DNA of 64,000 nt. It comes from Pontibacter arcticus. Lineage in GTDB: Bacteria; Bacteroidota; Bacteroidia; Cytophagales; Hymenobacteraceae. The stretch covers positions 126,501 to 190,500 of the forward strand of contig NZ_QMDV01000003.1 of the NCBI RefSeq assembly GCF_003284895.1, written 5' to 3'. Below the pieces are notes generated by a model. That model searched no databases. It saw nothing but the letters and a program-made list of their open reading frames with translations, and was not told where the DNA came from. A program made the position numbers and the translations under genes. Below, piece by piece: positions 35,706 to 44,657 of the stretch. Positions within the stretch are counted from its first letter, which is position 1. Each line of letters starts with the position of its first letter.

Positions 35706-36692
35706 ATGACGTATCTGAACCATATTTCCGAAGCTATCGGGAACACGCCTTTAGTAAAACTAAATAACGTAACAGCTGGTGTAAAAGCCACTATCCTGGC
35801 TAAAGTAGAGTATTTTAACCCGGGCAACTCCGTGAAAGACCGCATGGCGGTTAAGATGATCGAAGATGCTGAGAAAGCCGGCCTGTTAAAACCGGGGGGT
35901 ACTATTATAGAAGGTACATCCGGCAACACGGGCATGGGTCTGGCGCTGGCTGCCATTGCAAAAGGCTACAAGTGTATTTTTACGCTTTCTGATAAGCAGA
36001 GCAAAGAGAAAATGGATATCCTGCGTGCCGTTGGCGCTGAGGTTCGAGTTTGCCCTACCAATGTAGCACCTGACCATCCGGACTCTTACTACTCGGTAGC
36101 GAAACGCCTGAACGCAGAAATCCCAAATTCGTTTTACCCGAACCAGTACGATAACCTGTCTAACACAGCGGCGCACTACGAAGGCACCGGCCCCGAGATC
36201 TGGAACCAGACAGATGGGAAAATAACGCATTTTGTAACAGGCGTAGGCACAGGCGGCACCATTTCCGGTATAGCTAAATTTTTGAAAGAGCAGAATGCAG
36301 ACGTAAAAAGCATCGGCATCGATACGTATGGCTCTGTGTTCAAAAAGTATAAGGAAACCGGTATTTTTGATGAGAACGAAATTTACGCGTACGCCACCGA
36401 AGGCATCGGCGAAGATATCCTTCCAAAAAACGTGGACTTCGACCTGATCGATACCTTTATTAAAGTAACAGATAAGGATGCCGCTTTAATGACGCGCCGT
36501 CTGGCTAAAGAAGAAGGCCTGTTTGTAGGCTGGTCGTGTGGCTCGGCCGTACACGGTGCCCTGGAGTATGCCAGAGAAAACAACCTGACCGAAGATGATG
36601 TATTGGTTGTGTTGCTACCCGACCACGGCACACGCTACCTAGCCAAGATTTACAACGATGAGTGGATGAAAGCGCAGGGTTATTTAGACTAA
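35706..36692 (+). CDS. PLP-dependent cysteine synthase / CBS-like enzyme
   Basis: The 328-residue protein is a beta-replacing PLP enzyme. The PLP lysine is Lys44 in NPGNSVKDRMA; the substrate loop is EGTSGNTGMGLA and the phosphate cup is GVGTGGTISG. The C-terminal block VLVVLLPDHGTRYLAKIYND resembles cystathionine beta-synthase more than CysK. Whether it makes cysteine from O-acetylserine or cystathionine from homocysteine and serine is not clear from sequence alone, so I give no symbol. Confidence 0.85.
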   Translation: MTYLNHISEAIGNTPLVKLNNVTAGVKATILAKVEYFNPGNSVKDRMAVKMIEDAEKAGLLKPGGTIIEGTSGNTGMGLALAAIAKGYKCIFTLSDKQSKEKMDILRAVGAEVRVCPTNVAPDHPDSYYSVAKRLNAEIPNSFYPNQYDNLSNTAAHYEGTGPEIWNQTDGKITHFVTGVGTGGTISGIAKFLKEQNADVKSIGIDTYGSVFKKYKETGIFDENEIYAYATEGIGEDILPKNVDFDLIDTFIKVTDKDAALMTRRLAKEEGLFVGWSCGSAVHGALEYARENNLTEDDVLVVLLPDHGTRYLAKIYNDEWMKAQGYLD

Positions 36693-36702
36693 ACTGCTTT
36701 TA

Positions 36703-36747
36703 TTAACAAAAAACGCTTGGTATAACAATACCGAGCGTTTTTTGTTA
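36703..36747 (+). terminator. intrinsic terminator of the cysteine synthase gene
   Basis: TTAACAAAAAACGCTTGGTAT and its near-perfect complement enclose AACA, then a T-rich arm. The complementarity extends over 21 positions with one mismatch. Confidence 0.85.
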
Positions 36748-37037
36748 AATATGATTCAACAAAAAGTATAAATTAAAGTACTAGATTAGATACGTGATGT
36801 GGTGATCAGAGGCAAACTGGCCAGACACGTAAGAATAGTACCAATTTTGGATAAATTTTCATACTTTTGTTTAAACATCTACAGTCCGTGCCGTTGCTCT
36901 ACAGTTCGGTTAACACATTATTTATACTTTAAAACCTGCTGGCAAGCTTTCATAAAGTATAAATTACTTATCGCAAGTGTTTTACGATCAGGTAAAACTG
37001 TTCTGCGATTAGCAGATTAATTTTTGAGAAGTATAGA

Positions 37038-37478
37038 ATGGAAAAACTCACTGGCGTTTTATTAATAGACGACGACGATACTACCAACTTCCTGAACCAG
37101 CGGTTGCTCGACAGGATGGACGTAGCCGATAATATCCGCACCTTCGTGAATGGCAAACAGGCATTTGATTACCTTTATAATGTTAGCAATAACAATTATG
37201 ATGCTTCAAATAAAAACTACTTTGTGCCGCAACTTATTTTCCTGGATATAAATATGCCGGTAATGGACGGGTTTGAGATGCTGGATATGTTTGACAGGCT
37301 GAACCCCGATTTCAGGAAAGGTATCGTGATGGCTGTACTTACTACATCCACACATCCGCAGGATACCGAGAGCTCTAAAAAGTATGCAGCCGAGTATCTG
37401 ACCAAACCCCTTACGGCAGAGAAAGTAGAAGCATTGCTGGCGAAATATTTTAAAGAAGAAAACGAACTGGAAGCTTAA
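37038..37478 (+). CDS. single-domain response regulator (CheY-like receiver)
   Basis: The 146-residue protein is a lone receiver domain. The acidic pocket is LLIDDDDTT, the phosphorylated Asp70 is in FLDINMPVMDGF, the Thr/Ser switch is LTTSTHPQD and the Lys is in YLTKPL. No output domain follows. The cognate kinase is not in the window. The preceding 290 bases hold no gene. Confidence 0.88.
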   Translation: MEKLTGVLLIDDDDTTNFLNQRLLDRMDVADNIRTFVNGKQAFDYLYNVSNNNYDASNKNYFVPQLIFLDINMPVMDGFEMLDMFDRLNPDFRKGIVMAVLTTSTHPQDTESSKKYAAEYLTKPLTAEKVEALLAKYFKEENELEA

Positions 37479-37497
37479 AGGCTGACCAGGCAAGTAT

Positions 37498-37527
37498 AAA
37501 AAGCGCGGCATTTGCTGCGCTTTTTTT
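37498..37527. terminator. terminator of the receiver gene
   Basis: AAAGCGCGGC pairs with GCTGCGCTTT with a short ATTT loop and a T run. It also serves the convergent TauE gene. Confidence 0.8.
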
Positions 37528-37528
37528 G

Positions 37529-38374
37529 TTAGAACGAAAATCCGAAGTTTGATCTGATTGCCAGGTTTAACAACACGCCTACACCTGCCAATAGCAGCCC
37601 AATCCCGATCAGTTTTTCGAGGTTGGTTGTTTTGGCGCGTTTCTGTTTGATGATGTTGCCCGCAAAAGCGCCGATCGCAAACGAGACCATCAGGGGCAGG
37701 CAGCGGTTCCAGAGCACGTTTCCGAGCAAAAAGTGGCTGATAAAACCTGTAAAACTGGTAATGACAAGTATAAAAAGCGAGGTGGATGTAGCGATCAGCG
37801 GTGGTATCCTGAATAGCTTGATCATCATGGGAGTCTGTACAAAACCTCCGCCAATTCCGAACAGCCCAGCCATAACACCCGATACAAACCCGAACGTGGA
37901 AATGATGCCGCCATTGATGCGGTAAGCCATGTGCTTTGCCCTGTTTTTCCGGATAAAAGATGTGGGAGCACGCCGGATGCGGTACATAACACCCGTATGC
38001 CGAAGCTGTACTTTCGGTTTAGGAGGCGTTAGCATCATAGCGCCAACAATCAGTACAAAAACAGCAAAAAAGAGCTGTAATTTAAACACAGGCAGAAACG
38101 CCACCATAAAAGCGCCCAGCATGGTTCCGGCCATCGCGGGGAGTTGGATCAGGGTGCCCACCAGGTAATCTATACTTCGGTCGCGGAGGTTAAAAACGGA
38201 GGCAATGATAGAGCCCGGCACCAGTGCGGCCATGGTAGAGCCGATCGCAATTTCGATGTTGAACCCGAAAAAGATGATCAGGATCGGGACCATAAAAACG
38301 CCGCCACCGAACCCGATAACCGTACCGAAACCGCTAACCAGCACCCCGACCAGAAAAATAAGAAACTCCTCCAT
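37529..38374 (-). CDS. TauE/SafE (TSUP) family anion exporter
   Basis: From the ATG at 38374 (MEEFLIFLVGVLVSGFGTVI) the protein is 281 residues; an earlier TTG at 38386 would add only four. Two related halves, each with GFGGGVFMVPIL or GIGGGFVQTPMM, and about eight hydrophobic segments identify the TSUP family, which exports sulfite or organosulfonates. A charged loop (RIRRAPTSFIRKNRAKH) separates the halves. It is placed 16 bases from the end of the adenine deaminase gene on the same strand. Confidence 0.85.
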   Translation of the reverse strand: MEEFLIFLVGVLVSGFGTVIGFGGGVFMVPILIIFFGFNIEIAIGSTMAALVPGSIIASVFNLRDRSIDYLVGTLIQLPAMAGTMLGAFMVAFLPVFKLQLFFAVFVLIVGAMMLTPPKPKVQLRHTGVMYRIRRAPTSFIRKNRAKHMAYRINGGIISTFGFVSGVMAGLFGIGGGFVQTPMMIKLFRIPPLIATSTSLFILVITSFTGFISHFLLGNVLWNRCLPLMVSFAIGAFAGNIIKQKRAKTTNLEKLIGIGLLLAGVGVLLNLAIRSNFGFSF

Positions 38375-38402
38375 GGCAGCAGCCAAGTATGGCTATGTCT
38401 AT

Positions 38403-40037
38403 CTATTCAGCTACAGATACGAACCGGAACGACTCCCCGTTAAATAAACCTTTATCGCTGAGCTTAAGCGATGGAATAACCAGCAAAGCCATAAACGAAA
38501 GTGTCATGAACGGCGAAGCCAGCGTACTGCCCATTTCCTTGCTCAGTTTATCGATAGCCGAGTATGCTTCTGCTACCGAATAACCATCTTCCGCAGACAT
38601 AATGCCGGCTACAGGCAGCGCCAGTACTTGTTCGATGTCGCCATCTACTGCGGCAACGCCTCCCTTTGCTTCAATGATCAGGTTTACAGCGCGGGTTATA
38701 CTTGCATCATCCACACCAACGGCAATAATATTATGCGAATCGTGGCCAACGGAAGAGGCAAGTGCACCGCGTTTCAGGCCGATGTTTTTAATGAAAGCCA
38801 CGGCTGGCAAAGAATTCTCATAGCGGTTAACAACGGTCATCTTCAGCACATCCTGTTCTACATCCGATACGATAAAGCCATTCGCCACCTTTGGCGTTGC
38901 CCAGCCTTCTCTGGTAATCAGTTGTCCATCGAACGCTTCGATCACGCGTATTTTTTCGGCAGCGCCAATGGGTAACTCAAACTGGGCGGCTACTTTTATA
39001 TCGGTGTTAAAATTATTGATGATCTCGCTTGGCGTAAAAGCGATGTTGGTTTTTCCGTTTTCAGCTACCAGCTCACCGTTAATGTAAGTTGCTTTTACAG
39101 TAAAATCAACGAGGTTATCGACAAGTATAAAATCAGCAGCATCGCCCTCGCGCAGCAAGCCAACCTGTAGCTTATAGTGTTGCACCGGGTTTATACTTGC
39201 TGCCCGCAACACATTAAACAAGGTGTGGCCTTTTGCCAGCGCGCGCTTCACGAGCAGGTTAATGTGGCCCTCTACTAAGTTATCCGGGTGCTTATCATCG
39301 GAGCAGAACATGATCTCGGTCGGGTAATCGGAAAGGAGCGGGATAAGGGCCTCGAAGTTTTTGGCTGCGCTGCCTTCCCGGATCAGTATTTTCATGCCAA
39401 CGGCGAGTTTATCCAGTGCTTCTTCGGCGGTAAAGCATTCGTGGTCGGTGGTGATGCCGGCAGCGGCGTATAGCTTGGCCTGTTCGCCGCGCAAGCCGGG
39501 CGCGTGCCCGTCTACTGCTTTGCCATACTTTAGCGCCAGTTCAATTTTCTCCATCACGTCCGCATCACGGTTCAGTACGCCCGGCCAGTTCATCATTTCG
39601 GCTAAGTATACAATATCGTCGCGTTTAAAAAGTGTTTCGATGTCGGCGGCTGTAATTTCGGCACCAGCTGTTTCGAAGGGTGTGGCCGGCACACAGGAAG
39701 GCGCACCAAAATAAAACTTGAACGGTACTTTTTTGCCATTTTCTACCATGTATTCCACCCCTTTCAAACCGAGCACATTTCCTATTTCGTGCGGGTCTGA
39801 TACGGTGGCTACGGTGCCATGCACCACGGCTAAACGGGCAAACTCAGAGGGCACCAGCATGGAGCTTTCTACGTGCACGTGTGCATCTACAAAGCCCGGC
39901 ATAATATAATTCTTGCTTTGAGCGGGCTCACGAACTATTTTAGAAATGCGGCCGTTTGACACATGAACACTACCTTCGTAGATCTCCTGCAGGTGCAGGT
40001 CTACAATGCGGCCGGAAACGGAAAAATCTGTAGGCAT
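38403..40037 (-). CDS. ade: adenine deaminase
   Basis: The 544-residue protein is an amidohydrolase that converts adenine to hypoxanthine. Metal-site HVHVESSM, the conserved [20 protein letters not shown]-type block in [10 protein letters not shown] and [12 protein letters not shown] follow the family pattern. The C-terminal region ([22 protein letters not shown]-like block) completes it. The TauE gene follows 16-28 bases downstream, so cotranscription is possible. Confidence 0.92.
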   Translation of the reverse strand: MPTDFSVSGRIVDLHLQEIYEGSVHVSNGRISKIVREPAQSKNYIMPGFVDAHVHVESSMLVPSEFARLAVVHGTVATVSDPHEIGNVLGLKGVEYMVENGKKVPFKFYFGAPSCVPATPFETAGAEITAADIETLFKRDDIVYLAEMMNWPGVLNRDADVMEKIELALKYGKAVDGHAPGLRGEQAKLYAAAGITTDHECFTAEEALDKLAVGMKILIREGSAAKNFEALIPLLSDYPTEIMFCSDDKHPDNLVEGHINLLVKRALAKGHTLFNVLRAASINPVQHYKLQVGLLREGDAADFILVDNLVDFTVKATYINGELVAENGKTNIAFTPSEIINNFNTDIKVAAQFELPIGAAEKIRVIEAFDGQLITREGWATPKVANGFIVSDVEQDVLKMTVVNRYENSLPAVAFIKNIGLKRGALASSVGHDSHNIIAVGVDDASITRAVNLIIEAKGGVAAVDGDIEQVLALPVAGIMSAEDGYSVAEAYSAIDKLSKEMGSTLASPFMTLSFMALLVIPSLKLSDKGLFNGESFRFVSVAE

Positions 40038-40096
40038 AGCGGGGGTCTTAGATTCGGATAAATTGCGCTTAATAGGGCTTGAACCCGAAATTACTT

Positions 40097-40104
40097 TATA
40101 TTTG
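40097..40104 (+). promoter_or_regulatory. -7 promoter box (TATATTTG) of the small lipoprotein and cmk
   Basis: TATATTTG is an exact TAnnTTTG match, about 18 bases before the TTG start of the small lipoprotein gene. It likely drives the lipoprotein, cmk and ispH genes. Confidence 0.6.
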
Positions 40105-40121
40105 CATTAAATTCAGTCGTT

Positions 40122-40271
40122 TTGAAAAAGATAATTTCATACCTGGTCCTGGCGGGCTTTCTGGCCACCGGCACCCTGGAAAGTTGCACCATGAAAACGC
40201 CGCAGCAAAAAAAGACGGCTGCGCTAAAACGCAAGGGTGGCAAAATGCCGTGCCCCTGTGATTCTAATTAA
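40122..40271 (+). CDS. 49-residue lipoprotein with TTG start
   Basis: TTG-AAA-AAG opens a frame of 49 codons: MKKIISYLVLAGFLATGTLE then SC and a short basic tail ending KMPCPCDSN. The lipobox is LESC (Cys22). The start codon is TTG, and no ATG lies upstream in frame. The TATATTTG promoter box fits it, and the cmk ATG follows 22 bases after the stop. The C-terminal CPC could bind metal or form a disulfide. Short coding length makes it easy to overlook. Family unknown. Confidence 0.7.
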   Translation: MKKIISYLVLAGFLATGTLESCTMKTPQQKKTAALKRKGGKMPCPCDSN

Positions 40272-40292
40272 GTATAATTCTGATTTACCGAG

Positions 40293-40997
40293 ATGAAGAA
40301 AATTGTAATTGCCATTGATGGCTACTCCTCCTGCGGAAAAAGCACAACAGCCAAACTGGTTGCCGCCGAGATGGGTTACGCTTACATTGATACCGGCGCC
40401 ATGTACAGAGCAGTTACGTTATACTTTCTTCAGCACCATATTGCGCTCACCAACCCGAAAGAAGTGCAGGATGGCCTCGATAACATCGATGTTTCGTTTC
40501 ATTACAATCCCAAAACAAAGCGTAACGAAACGTTCCTGAACGGCCTGAACGTGGAAGACGAGATACGTAAAATGTACATCTCCAACCAGGTAAGCGAAGT
40601 AAGCGTAGTAGCAGCAGTGCGCCATGCCATGGTAGCCCAGCAACAGAAGATGGGCCGTAAACGCGGGGTGGTAATGGATGGGCGCGACATCGGGACGGCC
40701 GTTTTTCCGGATGCAGAGGTAAAGGTGTTTATGACCGCCGACGTAGATACGCGTGCCAAGCGCCGCCAGCAGGAACTGCTTGATAAGAACCAGCTGATCA
40801 ACCTGGATGAGATAAAGGAAAACCTGCAGAAACGCGACCACATCGACTCTACCCGGGAAGAAAGCCCTTTGCGCCGCGCCGAAGATGCGCACTTGCTGGA
40901 TACCTCTTTCATGACGATTGACGAGCAGGTGGAATTTGTACTGAACAAAGTAACGACTACCTTGTTCGAGAATGAGATGGCCTTACAACAAAGCTGA
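40293..40997 (+). CDS. cmk: cytidylate kinase
   Basis: The 234-residue enzyme phosphorylates CMP and dCMP. The P-loop GYSSCGKST, the conserved YIDTGAMYRAVTLYFL, the CMP-binding insert and the late GRDIGTAVFPDAEVK are all present. It ends 10 bases before the ispH start. Confidence 0.95.
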   Translation: MKKIVIAIDGYSSCGKSTTAKLVAAEMGYAYIDTGAMYRAVTLYFLQHHIALTNPKEVQDGLDNIDVSFHYNPKTKRNETFLNGLNVEDEIRKMYISNQVSEVSVVAAVRHAMVAQQQKMGRKRGVVMDGRDIGTAVFPDAEVKVFMTADVDTRAKRRQQELLDKNQLINLDEIKENLQKRDHIDSTREESPLRRAEDAHLLDTSFMTIDEQVEFVLNKVTTTLFENEMALQQS

Positions 40998-41007
40998 TAC
41001 GAAAACC

Positions 41008-41898
41008 ATGAACATAACAATAGACAAAAATTCAGGCTACTGCTTCGGTGTTGAATTCGCTATACAGATGGCCGAAGACGAATTGGAGAGCAGCCAGGAA
41101 CTGTACTGTCTGGGTGATATTGTTCATAACGGCATGGAAGTACAGCGCCTCTACGGCAAAGGGCTACGCATCATCGACCGTGCCCAACTGGAAGAACTCC
41201 ATGATTGTAAAGTACTGATCCGTGCACACGGCGAGCCACCGGAAACCTACAAACTGGCGCTTAAAAATAACATCGAACTGATCGATGCTTCGTGCCCGGT
41301 TGTGTTGAAGCTGCAGAACCGCGTAAAACATGCCTTCGATTCTATCCAGACTGATAAAGGCCAGATCGTACTATACGGGCAGCAGGGCCACGCCGAAGTA
41401 ATTGGTTTGGCCGGCCAGACCCGCGACGAAGCCATCATCGTAACAACAGAAGAAGATCTGGCTAAGATAGATTTTACACGCCCGGTTACCCTTTTCAGCC
41501 AGACAACCAAAAGCACCAAAGGCTTTTACCACATGAAAGCCCTGATCGAAGAGCGCATCAAGCAAGCTAACCCGGAGCAGGTATTACCAGAATTTGACGC
41601 CAACGATAGCATTTGCCGCCAAGTATCAAACCGCGAACCGCAGCTTACCAGATTCTCCGTAGAGCATGATGTGATCATCTTTGTAAGCGGTAAGAAAAGC
41701 TCGAACGGCAAGGCGCTTTACAGTGTGTGCAAGCAGCATAACCCAAACAGCTATTTTATCGAAAACGAACAGGAGCTGGACCCGGCCTGGTTTGCCAACG
41801 CCAACAGTGTAGGTATTTGCGGCGCTACGTCTACGCCTATGTGGCTGATGGAACAGGTAGCACGCGGCATAGAAGCACTCGATACGGCTACTGTTTAA
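41008..41898 (+). CDS. ispH: 4-hydroxy-3-methylbut-2-enyl diphosphate reductase
   Basis: From ATG 41008 (MNITIDKNSGYCFGVEFAIQ) the protein is 296 residues; an alternative start at 40972 overlaps cmk and lacks conservation. The three cysteines that hold the iron-sulfur cluster are in SGYCFGV (Cys12), DASCPVV and NDSICRQVS. This is the last step of the non-mevalonate isoprenoid pathway. A cmk-ispH pair suggests an operon. Confidence 0.95.
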   Translation: MNITIDKNSGYCFGVEFAIQMAEDELESSQELYCLGDIVHNGMEVQRLYGKGLRIIDRAQLEELHDCKVLIRAHGEPPETYKLALKNNIELIDASCPVVLKLQNRVKHAFDSIQTDKGQIVLYGQQGHAEVIGLAGQTRDEAIIVTTEEDLAKIDFTRPVTLFSQTTKSTKGFYHMKALIEERIKQANPEQVLPEFDANDSICRQVSNREPQLTRFSVEHDVIIFVSGKKSSNGKALYSVCKQHNPNSYFIENEQELDPAWFANANSVGICGATSTPMWLMEQVARGIEALDTATV

Positions 41899-41934
41899 TA
41901 TAGTAACTCAACTATAAAGCATTTTTGCTAATTT

Positions 41935-41962
41935 AGGCTTTGCTGCGGCAAAGCCTTTTTTT
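41935..41962 (+). terminator. intrinsic terminator of ispH
   Basis: AGGCTTTG pairs with CAAAGCCT around CTGCGG and is followed by seven Ts. The next gene begins 14 bases later. Confidence 0.8.
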
Positions 41963-41975
41963 ATTTCTGTTATTT

Positions 41976-42518
41976 ATGAAACGTTTTTTTAATTACTTCC
42001 TGAACGGGCTGATCATTATTGCGCCGATCACCATTACCGTCTGGATTATTGTTGGTGTAATTGATTGGCTGGATTCGCTGTTTGACCTGGGCATTCCGGG
42101 TTTGGGCTTGCTGATGATGGTGGTGCTGCTAACGGGTGTTGGCTTTATCAGTTCCTCGTTTCTGGTGAAGCCATTCTTTATAATCGCCGAGCGATTGTTT
42201 CATAAACTGCCGCTGGTTAGTATTATCTACTCCAGTATAAAAGATCTGTTTGATGCCTTTGTGGGCGACAACCAGAAGTTTAACAAGCCAGCTTTGGTAA
42301 GGATGTCGGATGAGGTCGAAAATTATAAAATGGGCTTTGTAACGCAGGAAAGTATGGAATCCGTTGACCTGGAAGATAAAGTAGCCGTATACTTTCCGCA
42401 CTCCTATAACTTTTCAGGAGAGCTGTTCCTGGTGCCGGCCAAAAATGTTACTTACATCGATCTGCCAAGCAGCGAGGTGATGAAATTTGTGGTATCGGGT
42501 GGCGTATCGAAGCTGTAA
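41976..42518 (+). CDS. DUF502 family membrane protein
   Basis: From ATG 41976 (MKRFFNYFLNGLIIIAPITI) the protein is 180 residues. An earlier in-frame ATG would lie within the ispH terminator, so I reject it. Two N-terminal membrane helices (about 10-33 and 45-70) and the body with PLVSIIYSSIKDLFDAFVGD are typical of DUF502. It has no known activity. A REP block follows. Confidence 0.85.
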   Translation: MKRFFNYFLNGLIIIAPITITVWIIVGVIDWLDSLFDLGIPGLGLLMMVVLLTGVGFISSSFLVKPFFIIAERLFHKLPLVSIIYSSIKDLFDAFVGDNQKFNKPALVRMSDEVENYKMGFVTQESMESVDLEDKVAVYFPHSYNFSGELFLVPAKNVTYIDLPSSEVMKFVVSGGVSKL

Positions 42519-42536
42519 TTTCCTTAAAACTAAATT

Positions 42537-42885
42537 GTTAAATGGTTGACTGTTGAGATATAGGATTCTGCCGCGAGTTTAGCGACAGCGTAACTTGTGG
42601 CTAAGTATGGTACAAGTTTTCAACTTGCGTTCTGCGACAGCAGAAAAACGAAGCTTGCGGAAACTATGATTGAGTTTTGTCATCCTGTAAAGGATCCTGG
42701 GAATGAGTTGCAAGTAATGCACAAGATCCTTTACAAGATGATAGAATGGGAAAGCCCTTTTTCACACTTCAAAAGCCATCGCCAAAATATAAGCCATTGC
42801 AGGTCATGCTTAACCACAAGTTACCGCTGCGCTCAAACTCGCGGCAGTTGAAACTTTAAGGCAATTCAACAATCAACCATTTAAC
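42537..42885. repeat. REP block flanked by short inverted repeats
   Basis: GTTAAATGGTTGACTGTTGA (42537-42556) and its near-complement TCAACAATCAACCATTTAAC (42866-42885) frame a 349-base unit. Inside, CTGCCGCGAGTTTAGCGACA... (42568-42604) is repeated in inverted orientation at 42808-42846. The second arm differs at few positions from 12-48 beside the RAYT gene. Between them lies another hairpin near 42622-42660. No protein gene is evident. The layout resembles a BIME or a small non-autonomous element. Confidence 0.75.
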
Positions 42886-42910
42886 TATCAAACAATTTAA
42901 CAATCAACAG

Positions 42911-43717
42911 TTGCCTCATCTCGTTCATAATAAATCAAAATTACATTACCGTGTAATTGGCTGCGGAGAAAAGGTGTTGCTGGCATTCCATGGGTACGGG
43001 CAGAACAGCAAGTATTACCTGCCAATGGAAAAAGCGCTCGGCGATGATTATACCATCTACGCCTTCGACCTGTTTTTCCATGGCAAAAGCCATCTGCAAA
43101 AGCAGGATGCGCCGCTTACCAAAGTATACTTAACAGAAGCCATACTTCAGTTCTTAGAGCAGCATAGCATCGGGCAGTTTTCGGTGATGGGTTTTAGCAT
43201 GGGCGGTAAATTTGCGCTTACGTTAGCAGAGCAACTGCCCGAACGCATAGAAGAGCTTTTCCTGATTGCGCCGGATGGCATCAAAACAAGCTTCTGGTAT
43301 AACATTGCGACTTACCCCGGCTGGATGCAGCAATTCTTTAAACGCACCGTACTAAAGCCGAACGGTTTTTTTAAAATACTGCGCGTGTTCAATAAGTATA
43401 AAATTGTGCACAAAAGTGTGGTTCGGTTTGCTCATTCGCAGATGGATACCACGACCAAACGCTTACGGGTTTACCGCAGCTGGATCAGTTTCCGGGAGCT
43501 GAGTTTTGACAGGAAGGTGCTGATCCAGACGTTAAATCGACATCAGATTCCGGTAACCATGTTTTTAGGAGAGTTTGATAAAGTGATCGCGCCAAAGCAA
43601 CTCCATGGTTTTGTAAACGCCCTTACCAACGGCGAACTCGTTATACTTAAAACCGGCCATTCGCATTTATTGCTGGAGGTAGCCGAGCTGCTGCACAAAC
43701 GGAAAAGTAAAGTATAG
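42911..43717 (+). CDS. alpha/beta hydrolase
   Basis: The frame opens with a TTG codon (no ATG in frame nearby) and gives 268 residues. The oxyanion HG-motif is AFHGYGQN and the nucleophile elbow is MGFSMGGKF; late Asp and His are in FLGEFDKVIAP and KTGHSHLL. Substrate is unknown. The start codon is uncertain, and the gene lies directly after the REP block. Confidence 0.8.
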   Translation: MPHLVHNKSKLHYRVIGCGEKVLLAFHGYGQNSKYYLPMEKALGDDYTIYAFDLFFHGKSHLQKQDAPLTKVYLTEAILQFLEQHSIGQFSVMGFSMGGKFALTLAEQLPERIEELFLIAPDGIKTSFWYNIATYPGWMQQFFKRTVLKPNGFFKILRVFNKYKIVHKSVVRFAHSQMDTTTKRLRVYRSWISFRELSFDRKVLIQTLNRHQIPVTMFLGEFDKVIAPKQLHGFVNALTNGELVILKTGHSHLLLEVAELLHKRKSKV

Positions 43718-43944
43718 ATCAAATCTGATCCTCACAAGTATAAATTAACACTTACTAAGCTGTTTTGCGGTTTAAATTATATTATTTAAACCCGCCGTTG
43801 TTGGTGTTTTCACCAACAACTAAACCTTCCCAGTGGGCGCTAACTTGAGACAACACGCAGTAAGGGCAGCGAAGAAAACCAAAGTATGGCACGGGCTTTT
43901 TCAGAAGTATAAAATCATACTTTTACTTTTCTTCCAAAGTATAG

Positions 43945-44502
43945 CTAAAACTTTTGCTGCGGCGTGTTCAGGTCTTTGTTCGGGATTTGCAACGGACCGA
44001 GGTAATAGTATTTCCCATCCAGCCGGATAACATTAAATGTAATAGGTACAGGCGGCAGCCCATAAGCGGCTATTTCCAGTTTTACAGGTATGATGGTGGT
44101 ATTTTTAACCAAGGCGGTATCGGCGGTTATACGTTTAATTTTTGCTTCGGCCCAGTTCATTTCAAGTAAGGCACCATCTTTTAACAACTGGCTGAAATCT
44201 TTCTGAAAATCGTTCTGGATCTGGTCGGGTAAGTATAAAAGCAGGCTTTCGCGCACAGGTGCATTGCCCAGTTGCATCAACTTATCGTACACTTGTTTAG
44301 TTGGGATATAGGGTTGCAGCAAACTAAAATCAGACCCTTGCAGGGCACCATGTAGTAACACAGCCATCTCCCGGACAGTTACTATTCCTGATTGCTGATT
44401 TTGAGAAGCGGGTTGCTTAAGTGTAATAGCTAATGCCTGTGCCGAAAATTGTAATGTCAGCAGCATGCAAAAAAACAACCATGCCCATCTATACTTTATC
44501 AT
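43945..44502 (-). CDS. secreted protein of unknown function
   Basis: The 185-residue product has a signal peptide ending near SAQALA. The rest, with VTVREMAVLLHGALQGSDFS and a C-terminal GKYYYLGPLQIPNKDLNT, shows mixed beta content but no family that I know. It is probably periplasmic. It is divergent from the sugar dehydrogenase gene. Confidence 0.65.
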   Translation of the reverse strand: MIKYRWAWLFFCMLLTLQFSAQALAITLKQPASQNQQSGIVTVREMAVLLHGALQGSDFSLLQPYIPTKQVYDKLMQLGNAPVRESLLLYLPDQIQNDFQKDFSQLLKDGALLEMNWAEAKIKRITADTALVKNTTIIPVKLEIAAYGLPPVPITFNVIRLDGKYYYLGPLQIPNKDLNTPQQKF

Positions 44503-44657
44503 AATTACAGAGTAAGTTTGCCGGAGCCGTTTATAACAATGGCAGCGCCGCTAAAGTATACGTATGCTAATAAAATGCTGCGCTACAAAATGCGGTTTTC
44601 CAAGTCACTTTTACTGTATGTACCACAGGTACGCTAGCTGTTAAGATCAATCAAAAC

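Noticed and set aside
42597-42851. 84-codon frame inside the REP block
   Set aside because: It runs through the repeats and would be disrupted by their variation; no protein features.
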